Shown: positions 1 to 11,560 of the stretch, piece after piece
How positions within the stretch are numbered: position 1 is the stretch's first letter
How the letters are laid out: every line of letters begins with the position of its first letter
Origin: Owenia fusiformis
Lineage: Eukaryota; Annelida; Polychaeta; Sabellida; Oweniidae
DNA length: 64,000 nt
Assembly: GCA_903813345.2 (NCBI GenBank)
Contig: CAIIXF020000012.1
Location: 8,442,432 to 8,506,431 of the forward strand
Reading direction: 5' to 3'
The notes under the pieces: generated by a model
The model's database searches: none
What the model saw: only the letters and a program-made list of their open reading frames with translations
Told to the model about the DNA's origin: nothing
Program-made: the position numbers and the translations under genes

Positions 1-308
1 TATATATAAAATAATCAGTATGAAGCATGCACATTGTTTTCATGAACTAGTAAAAATCCAATATGGCAGACGAAAGTCGAAAAAACGTTTCGTTACACTG
101 TTCCAGCTGATGAAATTGAAGAAAAATGTTGAAGAAAATCAAACGTATCGTATAATACAATAAAAGCAAAACAAGGCCGAAAAGATTTTGAAGGAATATC
201 GATGTAAAATATTTTTGAGTTTGGAAGGTTGATCTGTTTCTCCGGTCCCAAGACAAGGAAATTGACTTGATTTAGGGGAGTTTTATCTGAGTAATCATGG
301 AATAAAAA

Positions 309-445
309 CGTTATTCAATGATTTCTCGTGAAATACAGAACATATTCTTCCCTTGAACGTCTGTATTTCACTCTGCTAGCGCATCGTGAAATACGACCTT
401 CTCGGGAAGAATATTTTCCGTATTTCACTCGAATCATTGAATAAC
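309..445. repeat. Long near-perfect hairpin element
   Basis: The left half reads GTTATTCAATGATT, TCGTGAAATAC and ATTCTTCCC; the right half carries the complements GGGAAGAATAT, GTATTTCACTCGA and AATCATTGAATAAC. There is a small inner CGTGAAATACG/GTATTTCAC repeat at the apex. The element is about 137 bases with arms of about 45 bases. It resembles the hairpins at 24,229, 24,660 and 53,818 in structure and in its GTGAAATA/GTGATATT motifs. Confidence 0.7.
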
Positions 446-449
446 TTAT

Positions 450-1250
450 ACCATTCGTACACTCATAAATTATAGGATATCCTCTATACACTGTGGCTAG
501 TCAATCTATGTGGATGCAGTCATTTATATGTAATGTATCTTGGGTGCTCGTCTCTGTACTTTTCAATGGAAGAATTTTGCACTTCTGTTTAAATAATCTA
601 TATTTACTCATCCGTGTATATCATACTTCATTGATTTACAAAACCAAAGCTACGCTATAAACACACATTCTCTGATATTTTTACGGATAATAGATAACTC
701 AAACGAGTTCACTCGACCAGTTTTATCATCTCGCTCATAGCTGTGAGAAGGTATGTTTAATTTGCCATAGGTTTACCTTATAATGGGGAATAAAAAAATC
801 AAGTAATATAATTATTTCACGTACACAAATATGTCTATGTGAAGTAAAATACAAATACAGTGCGTTTTATAATATTTTGGAGACTATGGTATGAAATATC
901 CGCTTTCAAAAAGCAATTTAATTATGATGTATCATGTGGATTAGTAGACGTTCGTAATGGATTCAATGAACAGGCTGGCTAGGTTTTAATTGAATCATTT
1001 TGAATGTGTGTATTTTTAATATTTTAATCCACAGTGTCCAAAAACAATAATGCTATATTGGTAATTGGAAAGATTCCACTTACCACGATTTCAAAAGAAT
1101 TGGAAATATATAATATTATTCTTGAATTTGGGTCATTTGTTTCAAGAAATCTGTAGGCTCGTTCAGCTGAGCTGACAAAATCATCAAGATTTACGGATGG
1201 TCCATCTGTTGGCTGCTCATTGTCACTTTTAAGGAATGTTAATGGCTCTG
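450..1250. other. No gene seen
   Basis: AT-rich non-coding sequence. I see no long ORF, RNA gene or clear repeat boundary. Confidence 0.5.
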
Positions 1251-1769
1251 AAACTTGCAGCCTTGCCCAAGTCGGTACTTATTTACTTATCTGATCTTGA
1301 ATTATTTACCACCTTGTACAATCCAATGCATCATCGCTGCTATTAGAGATTTTACATTTTGGCATGCCAACCTAAGGTCCTTACCATGGCATGGGTGCAC
1401 TAAGGTCCTATCACTTTTGGAAGAGTTTATTTTCATTCAAAAGGTAGTATAGGAGTCGATACATTTTATAAGCACAACATTTGAATACACACTCAGTGGA
1501 GTCAGTTACTTGAATAAAACCTAGACATTGCAAATCTATAAAGTAATATATTAGTATAGTATATAATTTATCAATTGTGCAAAAGACCCCATGCAGAACA
1601 GTTCTAGTGATAAAGACAATCTTCCCATTAAAAACCAAAGGCTTTACCAAAATGCCCAAAAAATCACTATTGATTTTTCTATTATTCCAGACATTTATGG
1701 TTAGTTTATTGACTAAATTTCACAAACAGGCACAATTCTAAAAAATCGTACTTGGAAATACAAATTAAG

Positions 1770-2530
1770 GTGCTATGGAAGTTAACAGGAAATGACAAAA
1801 CAAAAAATGTCAAAACCATGCTGGATTTTGAAAGTTTTTTGAATCAAGATAACAGGGTTCTGTTTGGACCTCCACTTAGTTTAATTAGTTCCACATATCA
1901 TTTACATGACTGGGAACACAAGGAAAATGGTCAGAATGACCATAAACATGATGAAATAACCTTTTCAGCCCTCTGAAAATGTGACTGAAAATAGCTAAGA
2001 GTAGGTGCCCAGAAAAGGTCACTGAAGAGAATCTTTTGACTTTTTCAGAAAATGTGCCCAATATATTACTCTAAATGATACAATTTTAAAAAATTCATAT
2101 CATTCTCAGAAAAAGAAAAAAATGAAAAAAAACTGAATTTAAAATCGATCTATTTTCCTTTTAACTACAGCAATTATTGTTTCAGACAATTTTTTTAAAT
2201 TTCAAAGATTGTATCATTTAGAGCAATATATTAGACACATTTTCTGAAAAGATCAAGAGATTCTGTTCATTGACCTTTCCTGAGCACCTACTTTTAGTTA
2301 TTTTTCGGTCACATTTTCAGAGGGCTGAAAAAGTTATTTCATCATGTTTATGGTAATTCTGACCATTTTCCTTGTGTTCCCGGTCATGTAAATATGTTGA
2401 ACTGGTTAAACTGACTGGAGGTCCAACAGAACTCTGTTATCTTGGTTCAAAAAAATTTCAGAATCCAGCATGGTTTTGACATTTTGTGTCTTGTCATTTC
2501 TGTTAACTTACATAGCACCTTAAAGTACAA
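1770..2530. repeat. Foldback element with about 350-bp arms
   Basis: The left arm (about 1,770-2,110) and right arm (about 2,170-2,530) are inverted copies. Shared blocks include CAAAACCATGCTGGATT, CATGATGAAATAACC, CAGCCCTCTGAAAATGTGAC and AATATATTACTCTAAATGAT with their complements. The loop is about 60 bases. A diverged relative of the inner arms lies at 3,180-3,480. The small ORFs at the edges of the arms are by-products of the repeat. Confidence 0.75.
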
Positions 2531-2559
2531 ATTAAAATGTGTTGCATGAAACACATTGA

Positions 2560-3180
2560 TGAATTTGTTCATACAAACTGGAGAAAATATATAATTGGGT
2601 TCTCCACTCTCCAACATGCATAAGCAAATGATTTGTACTTTCTCCATTGTGCATGAACCAAAACGTTGTTCATTCTAACGTTGTTAATTAATCAATGTGT
2701 CAGAACGAATAAAATGTACCTAAACCATAGAACGAATTTAATGTTCTACAATATCTATAATGTGTATGAAGAGACATTACGCTCTTTCTCCAGTATGGAC
2801 ATGTATATGAACCAACACGCCTGTGTATATACTTTCTCCAGTATGTATGAACAAATATCATGTACTCCATTGTTTATGAACACACATTTTGTATGAACAA
2901 ATACTATGTACTTTCTCCAGTGTGTATGAACGTACAGAGTATTGGTTAAATAACTAGTGAAAGTACATAATATTTGCTCATACACACTGGAGAAAGTACA
3001 TGATATTTGTCAATACACACAGTTAAAATTTATTGTTTCATATATACACTGGAAAAATATAAATAGTAGTCCATACACACATACACAGAAAGTAAATAAA
3101 ACAATAAAATATTGGTTTAGGCACATATATGGGAAATTAACCTAGTTTCGATTCATACATACTGGAGAAAGTATACACAG
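2560..3180. repeat. Degenerate short-period repeat in both orientations
   Basis: The motif CATACACACTGGAGAAAGTA and variants occur repeatedly, in one orientation from about 2,560 to 2,930 (as TACTTTCTCCAGTGTGTATG) and in the other from about 2,980 to 3,180. Spacing is roughly 40 to 50 bases. ORFs here simply read through the repeat. Confidence 0.6.
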
Positions 3181-3480
3181 AGGAGTGTGACTCAGAAAAT
3201 GTGACTCAAAACAGTTAAAAGTTGGATTTTAGAAAGGTCACCAGACAGAATCTATTGCATTTTTGAGAAAGTGTGCCAAATATATTATTTGAAATTATAG
3301 AAGCTTTTGAAAATTTGAATTCATTCCTAAAAATAGAAAAAATGAGTCCATTCTCTTTTTATGATCACAATTTTTGTTTCAGACAACTTTTCAAAATTTC
3401 AAAGCTCCTATGACATGTATGATTTAGAGTAATATATTGGGCACATTTTCTGAGAAGTCTTTCACATGATGTTTAGGGTC
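3180..3480. repeat. Diverged copy of the 1,770-2,530 foldback core
   Basis: Sequences such as AAAATGTGACTCAAAACAG and TATATTGGGCACATTTTCTG match the arms of the upstream foldback element with clear divergence, again in inverted arrangement around about 3,340. Confidence 0.55.
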
Positions 3481-3939
3481 ATTCATTCATACAAACTAGA
3501 GAGAGTATGAGAATATTGATTAATCCAATCTGAGTAATATGATAGAAAGTTGGTTCTTCAACTAGAGAGGTTTACTTAGATTTTGAATATCAAATAGATT
3601 TGGATCAAGTTATAAAGCATCTGATCTTCTTAACTTAACTTTGAGCATGCAGATAAATATTCAATGGATTTACATAAAATGCAGAGTTCCTGTGACAATG
3701 GCATTTATTTTTAATGATCAAGAAAGTACTTTGCCCCCTCCCGCAAAATTAGGAAGAAGCCAGAGCTTTCATTCTGGTACACATCGCATCTATAAACATG
3801 TCTGTATCTATCATGCATGTAAGAAGAGAGGGTCAAGGTATTCCACGATGGAGCATTTTGGAAACCCTTCTTAGAAATTGCTATGCTGAAAATGGGCTAT
3901 TGGTAAACACTTTGTACAAGTAATGCAGATTGTTCCGTT

Positions 3940-4035
3940 TTTTCACTACGGCGCCATGCCGATTGAGTATTTTGTTCAAAATTGAATACAATATTGAACA
4001 AACGGAGCAAATGTGACCCAGGCATTAGTGTAGTA
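3940..4035. repeat. Short palindromic MITE-like repeat
   Basis: GCCGATTGAGTATTTTGTTC, then an inverted TTGAACAAACGG segment, ends in CATTTG..GACCCAGGCATTAG. A second member lies in opposite orientation at about 56,005-56,118, where CCTGGGCCACATTTGC leads into the same core. Confidence 0.5.
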
Positions 4036-5099
4036 TGAATTTATTTTGTTAGGATGCCAGTCAGAGCTCTTGATGCAAGTACCAAGTTTGCAAACATGCA
4101 TGTCAACCATGGCCAATTGGAAAAGTGCACCCCTTCTATATGATAATATAAACCCTTCCTACACCTTGGTTTAGCTTTGGATCACTATGCTATCACTATG
4201 TGGCAGAAATGCATTCTGATTGGATATAAATGATCACATGACTTAGTTCACCAAGGTATCAGGGGATGGCATGCCAAAATGTAAAATCTCTATTATGCTA
4301 AGTTATTCAGCGGTTCCGAGATTCCCATAATACCTACGCTATCCAAGGGTATCATGAAACCTTATTGATTGACAAGATCGCATGGACACGACGTGTGGAT
4401 TCAGGCTGATTGACCAATCAAAACGTTATCTGATCTGATCGAGTGTTTCTTGTGAGTTACAATATATTATGTTATAATATATACATTGGAATGTAAGCAG
4501 TCATTAATACTCATATAAATTAAATCATGCAATTCACTGTTGATTCAAAATCAAAACTGAATTCGCGATGGAAATGCACACAATGTAGGGCTGTCGTTGA
4601 TTGGTCAAATTTTACCGACAAAAACATTGGGTCGGTAAAGCACGTGGCTTTCTCTTGGGTCCAAGGCGGTCATAATAGAAATCAAGATAAGTAAAAGAGA
4701 CCGACTTGGGCAAGGCTATGAAACTTGATTTGTGGGTATTCCAGTGGGTTGATGGGTCTTTGGCTCTGAATTTTCTTCATTGGCGTACCTAATTTCAACA
4801 TTTTCATTGTCATCATTACATCAGGGTGGCTCAAAAAAATTGTTTTTTGAAATGTTATGCTCCCTACGTGAATCAAGTTGCATTTTGGGGTAAATATCAC
4901 CTGTGATTTCTTTCAAATCTTTAGTAAACTTTTAGGGGTCCCACACAGCCTTTGAAGTTTGCCCATAGGCTTAACATTAGGCTTAACTAGGTTAACCATT
5001 GTCGCGGATATGCGGGGCAACCTTATAATGGTTTACATGATGAATTATTGTTATACATAAAATAAACACTTTGATGAATACAAACTGTTGATTTGGTCA

Positions 5100-5985
5100 A
5101 ATCGTGATGTTATCAGTTTGAATTATATGTATTATCTAACAGCGGTGATAAGAGATCTGAGAAGAATATCGCACAAGAATCTCAATCAGCGGATGTCTGC
5201 ACATCCCTAGCCACCCACTTCAACGTCATCAATGAGCAATATCGACCAATACGGCCTTTCAGCAGGATAACGCCCCTGCTCACAGATCCTCTATTCTCCT
5301 AAATACAATAACAGAGCTTGGCATGGAAGCAATGCCCGACGCAGCATATTTCCTAGATAAGGCCCCACTTGATTTTGTTCTATTCGCCCCAGTGAAAAGG
5401 GATCTAAGAGGAATATCGCACCAGAATCTCAATCAGCTGATGTCTGCAGTGAACACCTCCCTAGCCACACACTTTAAGGGTGGCTTCAAAAATGTGTACC
5501 ACGAGTAGGTCGCCAGACAGCAACTGTGCATTGACGCTAAGGGTGCCTATTGTGAGCACCTCATGAAGTTAATATGGATCATGAAGTGACTCTGTGATGG
5601 ATTATTTATAACTGCACTGCATGTCCCAAGAGTTAAATGGCATTGAATGATACTGCTTTCAACATGTACACTCAAAATGTCGTCCAAAGTGATGTCAGAA
5701 ATTTGCCCAGCATATCCATGATACTGGTTACCTTAGTAATCATAACTTTGTTAATACTGATTCGATTGTCATAAAACCTTCATTGAATAAAGTCAGATAT
5801 ATGCACCTTGTGTTGTTAAAGTTTCATGAAGAAAAAATAAACAACACAAAAGTAATAGCAAAATTAGCAATACCTGTCGAACGCCCTGTATATTGAATGG
5901 ATTATATATCAATCTATAACATCAAAAAGGCTGTAGCAAAATAGAAATGTGGACGTTTTTTGGCCCACCCTGTATGTACGAATTA
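5100..5985 (+). pseudogene. Mariner-like transposase relic
   Basis: From about 5,254 the plus frame reads FQQDNAPAHRSSILL, then DKAPLDFVLF and KRDLRGISHQN, reaching a stop at 5,506-5,508. After the stop the same frame continues with CIDAKGAYCEHL. This is the C-terminal half of a mariner/IS630-type DDE transposase, with the second catalytic Asp in QDNAPAH and the third in the L-x-P-x-D-F position. The N-terminal half is missing. A partial duplicate of the RDLRGISHQN stretch sits at about 5,150-5,215. A TIR-like end (CCACCCTG before TA) lies at 5,965-5,973. The element cannot be active. Confidence 0.75.
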
Positions 5986-6326
5986 TGCGATGTCTGCTTC
6001 AATAACTCGAACTGAATCTGAATACAATACAAACAATTCAAAATGGATAGAAAACACAAAGGGTAACATTTGAGAAATTGAAAGCTAAAAGTCCCAAATT
6101 CTACATTTGCACTATTATCTTACGGATGAACAATGAGTATTGGGTTTTAGGAGGAATGATAGCCGAATCTGCAAGGTGGAGGCTATTACTTTTCCTAAGA
6201 TCCAATACGAATGGTTTATCTAACTTAAACCACACACCGGGCACTGATTCTTATAAAAACTAAATGGTCCATTTAGTACTAATTGTCCAATTTTAGAAAC
6301 AAATATTTTGTATTGACATTGAGGTA

Positions 6327-7789
6327 CAGGGTGTCCCAGAACTCATGAGATTTTTTTGAGGGAGATATAAGGAATGGATGATTTTCCTTCAAATTAAGTG
6401 CACTTAATATACAAACATTGAGGAATAACTGACATGAATTTCAGGCACATATCTTTTATATTTCCGAATTTATTGACATTTGAACTCTACATCGCCAAAA
6501 ACCCTGGAGTAGTCATAGAAATACAACAATTTACGTCACATATTGATAATATTTACACAACTTCTCTACTCTAATAGCATTGTTTTCATTGAATTATTCC
6601 AGCGTTTCATTACATTAGTTAATAGGATCATACACATTCAGCTAACGTATCTCTACAGAGTTATTATAGCATATTATCTGCAGTTGATGTTGTCTTTTCA
6701 GCTACTCTATGCACATTCCCACTTCGCCCAATAGCCATTTCTGTAGGGTCCTCTGAAATAACATGGCTCAATTCTTCCTCCGTTTCAATGACATGGCTCA
6801 CTAATCTTTGTTTAAGGTCCCCAAAGAAATCAAAAGTCTAGTAGAGCAAAATCTGGCAAGTATATGGAGCTACTATATACTGTGAAGTCTCAATAGAAAG
6901 TAAATTGGATACAGTACTGACATGCATGTAGTTCCATGCACTTATTCACTGGTGCATTGTCAATATGCAAGATCATATTGGCTAGCAGCAAATGGGGACA
7001 TTTCTTTCAGTCCCTCAGGAACATGTGAATCACAAATTATGATCTTTCAACAAACCAAATGTACAATCTGTTGATGTATTGGGTCTCTCAAAGTTTATAT
7101 ATCGTTTAATCAAAGTGCATCATCAATATGAGAAAAATGCTAAACTAAGCTTATACAAAAACGTTGGTTTTATAGTTGAAAAATTGTATAAAATTGACAA
7201 AATGTGACATAAAGTGTTGTATTTTTCCGATAACTCCGGGGTTCGTGGCGATGTAGAATTCAAATGTCCATAAAGGACGATTCTCGGTTTGGAGAACGAA
7301 GTTCATCAATCTAAATGAGCATTATCCCTGCTTCGGACAAATTTGATTTTTTTACATAATATAGATTTGAATGTCTTCTTTTGAATAGTCATAATTTAAT
7401 TTGGGTAATATTTCTAGATTTTTCTCAAAAAAATATTAGCGAAGTACACTGATGAACTTCTTTCCCTAAATAGAGACTTGTATTTTATTAAAATCGGTCT
7501 AATTGAGGGTTATCCCTGCTCCAGACCAATTTGATATTTTTACATCTTGTAGATTTAAATGTCCTCTTTTGAATATTCATAGTTTAATTTGGGTAATATT
7601 TCTATATTTTTCATGAAAAAATATTAGCCCAGGAGACTGTTCTCCAAACCGAGAATCGTCCTTTGGAAATATAAAAGATATGTGCCTGAAATTCATGTCA
7701 GTTATTCCCTAAAGTGTGTTAAATAAGTGTACTAAATGTGTAGAAAAATCACCCCTGCCTTATATCTCCCTCAAACAATTCTCATGAGT
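6327..7789 (-). mobile_element. Degraded mariner-type element with about 150-bp TIRs
   Basis: The left end begins TA|CAGGGTGTCCCAGAACTC. Its first 160 bases recur inverted at about 7,220-7,268 and 7,661-7,789. The last ~14 bases of the right terminus are missing. The minus strand carries transposase fragments: HIDNAPVNK near 6,970, and LPDFALLDF followed after a stop by FLWG near 6,835-6,875, matching the D-N-A-P and S-P-D-L-x-P-L-D-F-F-L-W-G motifs of mariner-like families. A 390-bp hairpin element interrupts the right arm. The sequence right of the terminus (7,791-7,875) duplicates internal bases 6,685-6,772. Confidence 0.65.
7269..7660. repeat. Foldback insertion inside the mariner right TIR
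   Basis: GGACGATTCTCGGTTTGGAG at the left is repeated inverted at the right end, and the TIR of the host mariner resumes on either side. Two internal direct repeats (TTTAATTTGGGTAATATTTC near 7,390 and 7,575) are visible. No coding capacity. Confidence 0.6.
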
Positions 7790-7924
7790 TGATGTCGTCT
7801 TTTCAGCTACTCTGCACATTCCCACTTCGCCTAATAGCCATTTCTGTAGGGTCCTCTGAAACAACATGGCTCAATATTGCGCTTATTTGCGATCTCAAAT
7901 AAAAGGAGTAAAAACAGATTTTTA

Positions 7925-8105
7925 AACCGGTGTAAAAGGGTAGGTGGTCCTATGAAATTATGGTCCTACTTTCCATTGATTTATATGGTGACCTAAATAC
8001 AACTCTTTCCCTTATTATCTTATACACAATCAGGGCCAGTAAGGGCCGATTAGAAAGGGGACCATAATCCCCAGGGGACCATCATTTCTTTCACACCGGC
8101 TTCCT
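7925..8105. repeat. Small TIR repeat
   Basis: AAACCGGTGTAAAAGGGTAG with GGTGGTCC at the left is mirrored by GGGGACCATCAT and TTTCACACCGGCTT at the right. The arms are imperfect and the element is about 180 bases, MITE-like. Confidence 0.4.
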
Positions 8106-8406
8106 AAATAGTTGTGTGTTTTGCGTTCAAATGTTCAGGCACATTTGAATTCAATTGTAAAAATGTCATCGAGTAATTAATGAACACGAAAATAAGGAAT
8201 GTGATTCACTGGCATGTATACGGACAATCGGACATTTATTGTACTTAACCTTTTTCACCTGAATTGTAAATATACATGTAAATATAGGTGTACATGTGAT
8301 ACTGATAAATCATTTTTAGCACTTAGTTCGCTTGTATAATTGAGGAAACACTACCCATTCGCCCATAAAGGCATCCCGCAAAGTACAACTACTGTCGGCA
8401 AATACG

Positions 8407-8455
8407 ATGGCTGGAGATCTGTTAGCACTAGTCTTAGCTTCCCTGGCTGTCAACG
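8407..8455 (+). CDS. Possible first coding exon with signal peptide
   Basis: The ATG opens 16 codons reading MAGDLLALVLASLAVN and one further base, followed by donor G|GTAACA. The peptide has the hydrophobic core and small-residue end of a secretory signal peptide, which fits the first exon of a secreted or membrane protein on the plus strand. Upstream is a TATAAT-like stretch near 8,335 but no clear promoter. I could not identify downstream exons before 18 kb, and the 500-base N gap could hide one. It is unrelated in direction to the RTK gene. A short chance ORF remains possible. Confidence 0.3.
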
Positions 8456-8899
8456 GTAACAACTGAAAATATTATAATATTATACATATTATTAATCAAA
8501 GATTTGTGTTATGAAATTTGCAAATTATAAAATATATAGATGAATTAATCTTTCATTTACTTAAGTGAGTACGATGAACGGAGGAATTATGCATATACAA
8601 CTTTAAATCGGGAAACATCCACATGTGGATATAAAATCAAAAAAATATTTTTTAAAGATCTGGCACAGCTACCTAAATTCCGTTGCTAATTTTGCGGACA
8701 ATTTTTTAGTCAGGTAGAATTTTACTTCGTCTAGATCTTTAATTTTAATGAAACATGTGGTATTTTTAATTACCTCGTGGATTTGAAATGAGGAGTATAT
8801 TTTTACAAATGCTAGTTACTTAAATATTATGTACAGAACTACTTTGAGGATCATTCAAGAAAAATGTATTTAAAAAACCTCATAACTATTCATAAGTAC

Positions 8900-9440
8900 G
8901 CAATCCGTAATATAAGCCTGACCTCTTCAAGTCTTTATCTTTCAGAAACATTAATGTAAAAGAATTAACATATAAAAATGTAAGACTTGAATTAACTAAT
9001 GATAGGTTGCTCATTGGTCCAGATAGATTTAGTGAAAAACAATGGACCCTTACAAAATGATTATTTAAAGAAACAAAAATAATTGAATTGTAGTGGAAAA
9101 TTATGCAAGGACTATTTCCTACCAGAAAATGAATGTACAAATATCAAATTGAAGAAGTACAAAATGAACTCTGTCAAAGCTGATTAGTGCAAGACAATCT
9201 GTTACATTATTTTTATGAATGCAAATTAGTACGATATTTATGGGATAAGCATTTCCCAGGTATAACCTGTAATGACACTTTATTTGGTAATCCTATACTT
9301 GCCAAGGTTGTCTCTAAGAAAATTATCCAACTTAAAAATTGTATTGCTGTTGGTAAACAGAACAATATAAGTATTTACTATTTAGCTGATTCCATTTTTG
9401 ATTCTTGAAAAAGGTCATGAAGCGTACTAACTCTCACTGT
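8900..9440 (+). pseudogene. LINE ORF2 C-terminal relic (L1/Tx1-like)
   Basis: The plus frame from 9,187 reads DNLLHYFYECKLVRYLWDKH and later ends in a stop at 9,406-9,408. E-x-L-x-H-x-F-Y-E-C followed by W is the hallmark of the zinc-knuckle-like tail after reverse transcriptase in L1/Tx1-type elements. A weaker match (KKYKMNSVKAD) precedes it across a stop. Everything upstream is lost. The MITE at 9,452 sits against its 3' side. Confidence 0.5.
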
Positions 9441-9451
9441 AATATATTGTA

Positions 9452-11164
9452 CACTTCCCTCCATAAGTTTGGCAACCTTTGCTTCCCCATTGAACTACGT
9501 GTTAAAGCCTCTTTACGTTTGCATTTTTATTTACTTAACCTGCGATGTAATAACTTATAATATTAATGGAAACATAAATTGACTTTATTTCCAATTCCTC
9601 CAAATTTTCCCCATTTTCCCCTCAATTACAATAAGTCGGAAATTGATGATTTTGATGAATTTTTAAAAATCGTCATTCCCATGTAAACCAATGGGAAATT
9701 GTGGGTTCGGGGCAATCAGAAATTAGGATATCTATTATGTAAATGATTTTAACAAAAAATATTTTTATATAGAAAATTGAATTGTCTAAATTTTTGTTAA
9801 CTAAATGTTTAGTTTACTTGATGAATACTAAAGTTACAGTGCTTCAAAGTCATTTTTGAAAATCATTTTTCGCATCCTGTGTTATTTCAAAGGGAGAGGT
9901 TTTTTGGAAAACAATTTTGACTTTAGAGTCCAATAACTTTGTTGAACCTGAAGAAACATATCAATTTTTTGTTGAATAAAGTTAGCAAATTAAATTGTCT
10001 ACTCAACTTGTATTTTTTGCAAGGACTAGGATGGATGGATATTCTGTCATATGACTTGCGGCAAACCTACCAATTCCCATTGGTTAACATGGGAATGTCG
10101 ATTTTCAAAAATTCTTCAAATTTATCATCAATTTCCGACCTATTGTAATTGAGGAACAAATTGGGAAAACGTTGAGGTATTTGAAATAAAGTCAAATTAC
10201 GTTTCCCTCAATAGTATACACTCCCCTCCATAAGTTTGGCAACCTTTCCCCCCATTGAACTACGTGTAAAAGCCTCTTTACGTTTGAATTTTTATTTACT
10301 TAACCGGCGATGAAATAACTTATAATATTCATGGAAACGTAACTTGACTTTATTTCCAATACCTCCAAATTTTCTCAATTTTTTTCCTCAATTACAATAG
10401 GTCGAAAATTGATGATAAATTTGATGAATTTTTGAAAATTGTCATTCCCATGTAATCCAATGGGAAATGGTGGGTTTGGGGCAAATCAAAAATCAGGATA
10501 TCTTTTCAGTATTTTTATATAGAAAATTGAATTGTCTTACTTTTTTGAACATTAAGTGTTTAGTTTATTTGATGAATATTAAAGTTACAGCGCTTCGAAG
10601 TCATTTTTGAAAATAATTTTTCGCCTTCTGTGTTATTTCAATGGGAGAGGTTTTTGAAAAACAATTTTGACTTTAAACCCCTATAACTTTGTTGAACCTG
10701 AAGAAACATATCAATTTTTTGTTAAATAAAGTTAGCAAATTCAATTGCCTGCCTAACTCGTATTTTTTGCAAGGACTCGGATAGATGGATATTCTGTCAT
10801 ATGACTTGCGGCAAACCTACCATTTCCCATTGATTAACATGGGAATGTCGATTTTCAAAAAATCATCAAATTTATCATCAATTTCGACCTATTGTAATTG
10901 AGGAAAAAAATTGTGAAAATTTGGAGGTAATGGAATTAAAGTCAAATTACGTTTCCATCAATAGTATAAGTATTTTCATCGCAGGTTAAGTAAATAAAAA
11001 TTCAAAGGTAAAGAGGCTTTAACACGTAGTTCAATGGGGGAAAAAAGGTTGCAAAACTTATGGAGGGGAGTGTAGGTATTTTCATCGCAGGTTAAGTAAA
11101 TACAAATCCAAAGGTAAAAAGTTCAATGGGGGAGCAAAAGTTGCCAAACTATTGGAGGGGAGTG
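9452..11164. mobile_element. TA-flanked MITE copy A, interrupted by copy B
   Basis: Copy A starts after TA at 9,452 (CACTTCCCTCCATAAGTTTG), runs to about 10,216, and resumes at 11,075 to end GGAGGGGAGTG at 11,164 before TA. Copy B fills the break. Together the parts make one element of the same family as the copies at 16,371 and 45,645: TIR CACTCCCCTCCATAAGTTTG, TA target duplication, about 800 bases, no transposase. It is presumably mobilised by a Tc1/mariner enzyme. Confidence 0.85.
10219..11072. mobile_element. TA-flanked MITE copy B, nested in copy A
   Basis: It begins CACTCCCCTCCATAAGTTTG and ends CTTATGGAGGGGAGTG, with TA on both sides (10,217-10,218 and 11,073-11,074). Long inverted arms of about 90 bases include TTTATTTACTTAACC and its complement. 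It sits within copy A at that copy's TA in AGTATA, so it inserted later than A. Confidence 0.85.
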
Positions 11165-11418
11165 TATATATGTTGTTGATTAAAAAAACATTTGATAATT
11201 GAACTCAAAATCGTTATTTTTCCTGTAAAATGCACCAAAATTTTACTGAGTATTGTTCAATCACTTATTCATCTGATATTAAGTTTAAGGGTGCAAACAA
11301 AAAATTAAATGCATTAACTAGAGAATGTTTAAACCTGCACATCGCTCCAAAACGCAATATGTTGACATATATTGTTTTTACATTTTCAAGCTCTGATATA
11401 AAGTTTATGTAAATAATT

Positions 11419-11560
11419 TTTTTTTCTGCGTAATATCAAAGAACAATCATTTAGTTAAGAAAATAAAAAGGCGAATGCGGGATTCGAACCCGGGCCTCCA
11501 GCGTGCTAAGCGAGGATTCTACCGCTACACCACCGTATTATTTAGATGTTGGAAGTAATT
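11419..11560 (-). mobile_element. tRNA-derived SINE, about 142 bp
   Basis: This insert is absent from the paralogous repeat copy at 42.7 kb. It is flanked by TAATT duplications (11,414-11,418 and 11,556-11,560). On the minus strand it has a tRNA-like head, a short non-tRNA body and a terminal run of A at 11,419-11,425. This is the layout of a short tRNA-derived SINE. Confidence 0.7.
11470..11541 (-). tRNA. tRNA-like sequence (pseudo-tRNA, anticodon-loop AGC)
   Basis: The minus strand reads TGGTGTAGCGGTAGAATC (box A region), CTCGC-TTAGCAC-GCTGG (anticodon arm with one mismatch) and GGGTTCGAATCCC (box B and T arm). The body is most like tRNA-Gly, but the loop triplet is AGC (Ala). The acceptor 5' strand does not pair with ATTCGCC at the 3' side, so it is unlikely to be a working tRNA. 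It is best read as the internal Pol III promoter head of the SINE. Confidence 0.55.

Larger units (their letters stand above)
1255..4735. repeat. Large inverted-repeat block
   Basis: GCCTTGCCCAAGTCGGT near 1,260 recurs inverted near 4,705. A second matching pair, ATTTTACATTTTGGCATGCC near 1,352, recurs inverted near 4,273. The block therefore has inverted flanks of at least 60 to 150 bases enclosing other repeats, including the palindrome at 1,770-2,530. No protein is recognised within it. It is either a large non-autonomous TIR element or two opposed copies of a dispersed repeat. Confidence 0.55.

Noticed and set aside
2560-3180. Repeats reading HTLEK/HTGES, suggestive of a zinc-finger linker array
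   Set aside because: The period is about 40-50 bases rather than 84, no C-x2-C or H-x3-H pairs appear, and the frame is not kept.
11470-11541. Functional tRNA gene
   Set aside because: The acceptor stem does not pair and the anticodon and T stems have mismatches; the insertion structure fits a SINE.
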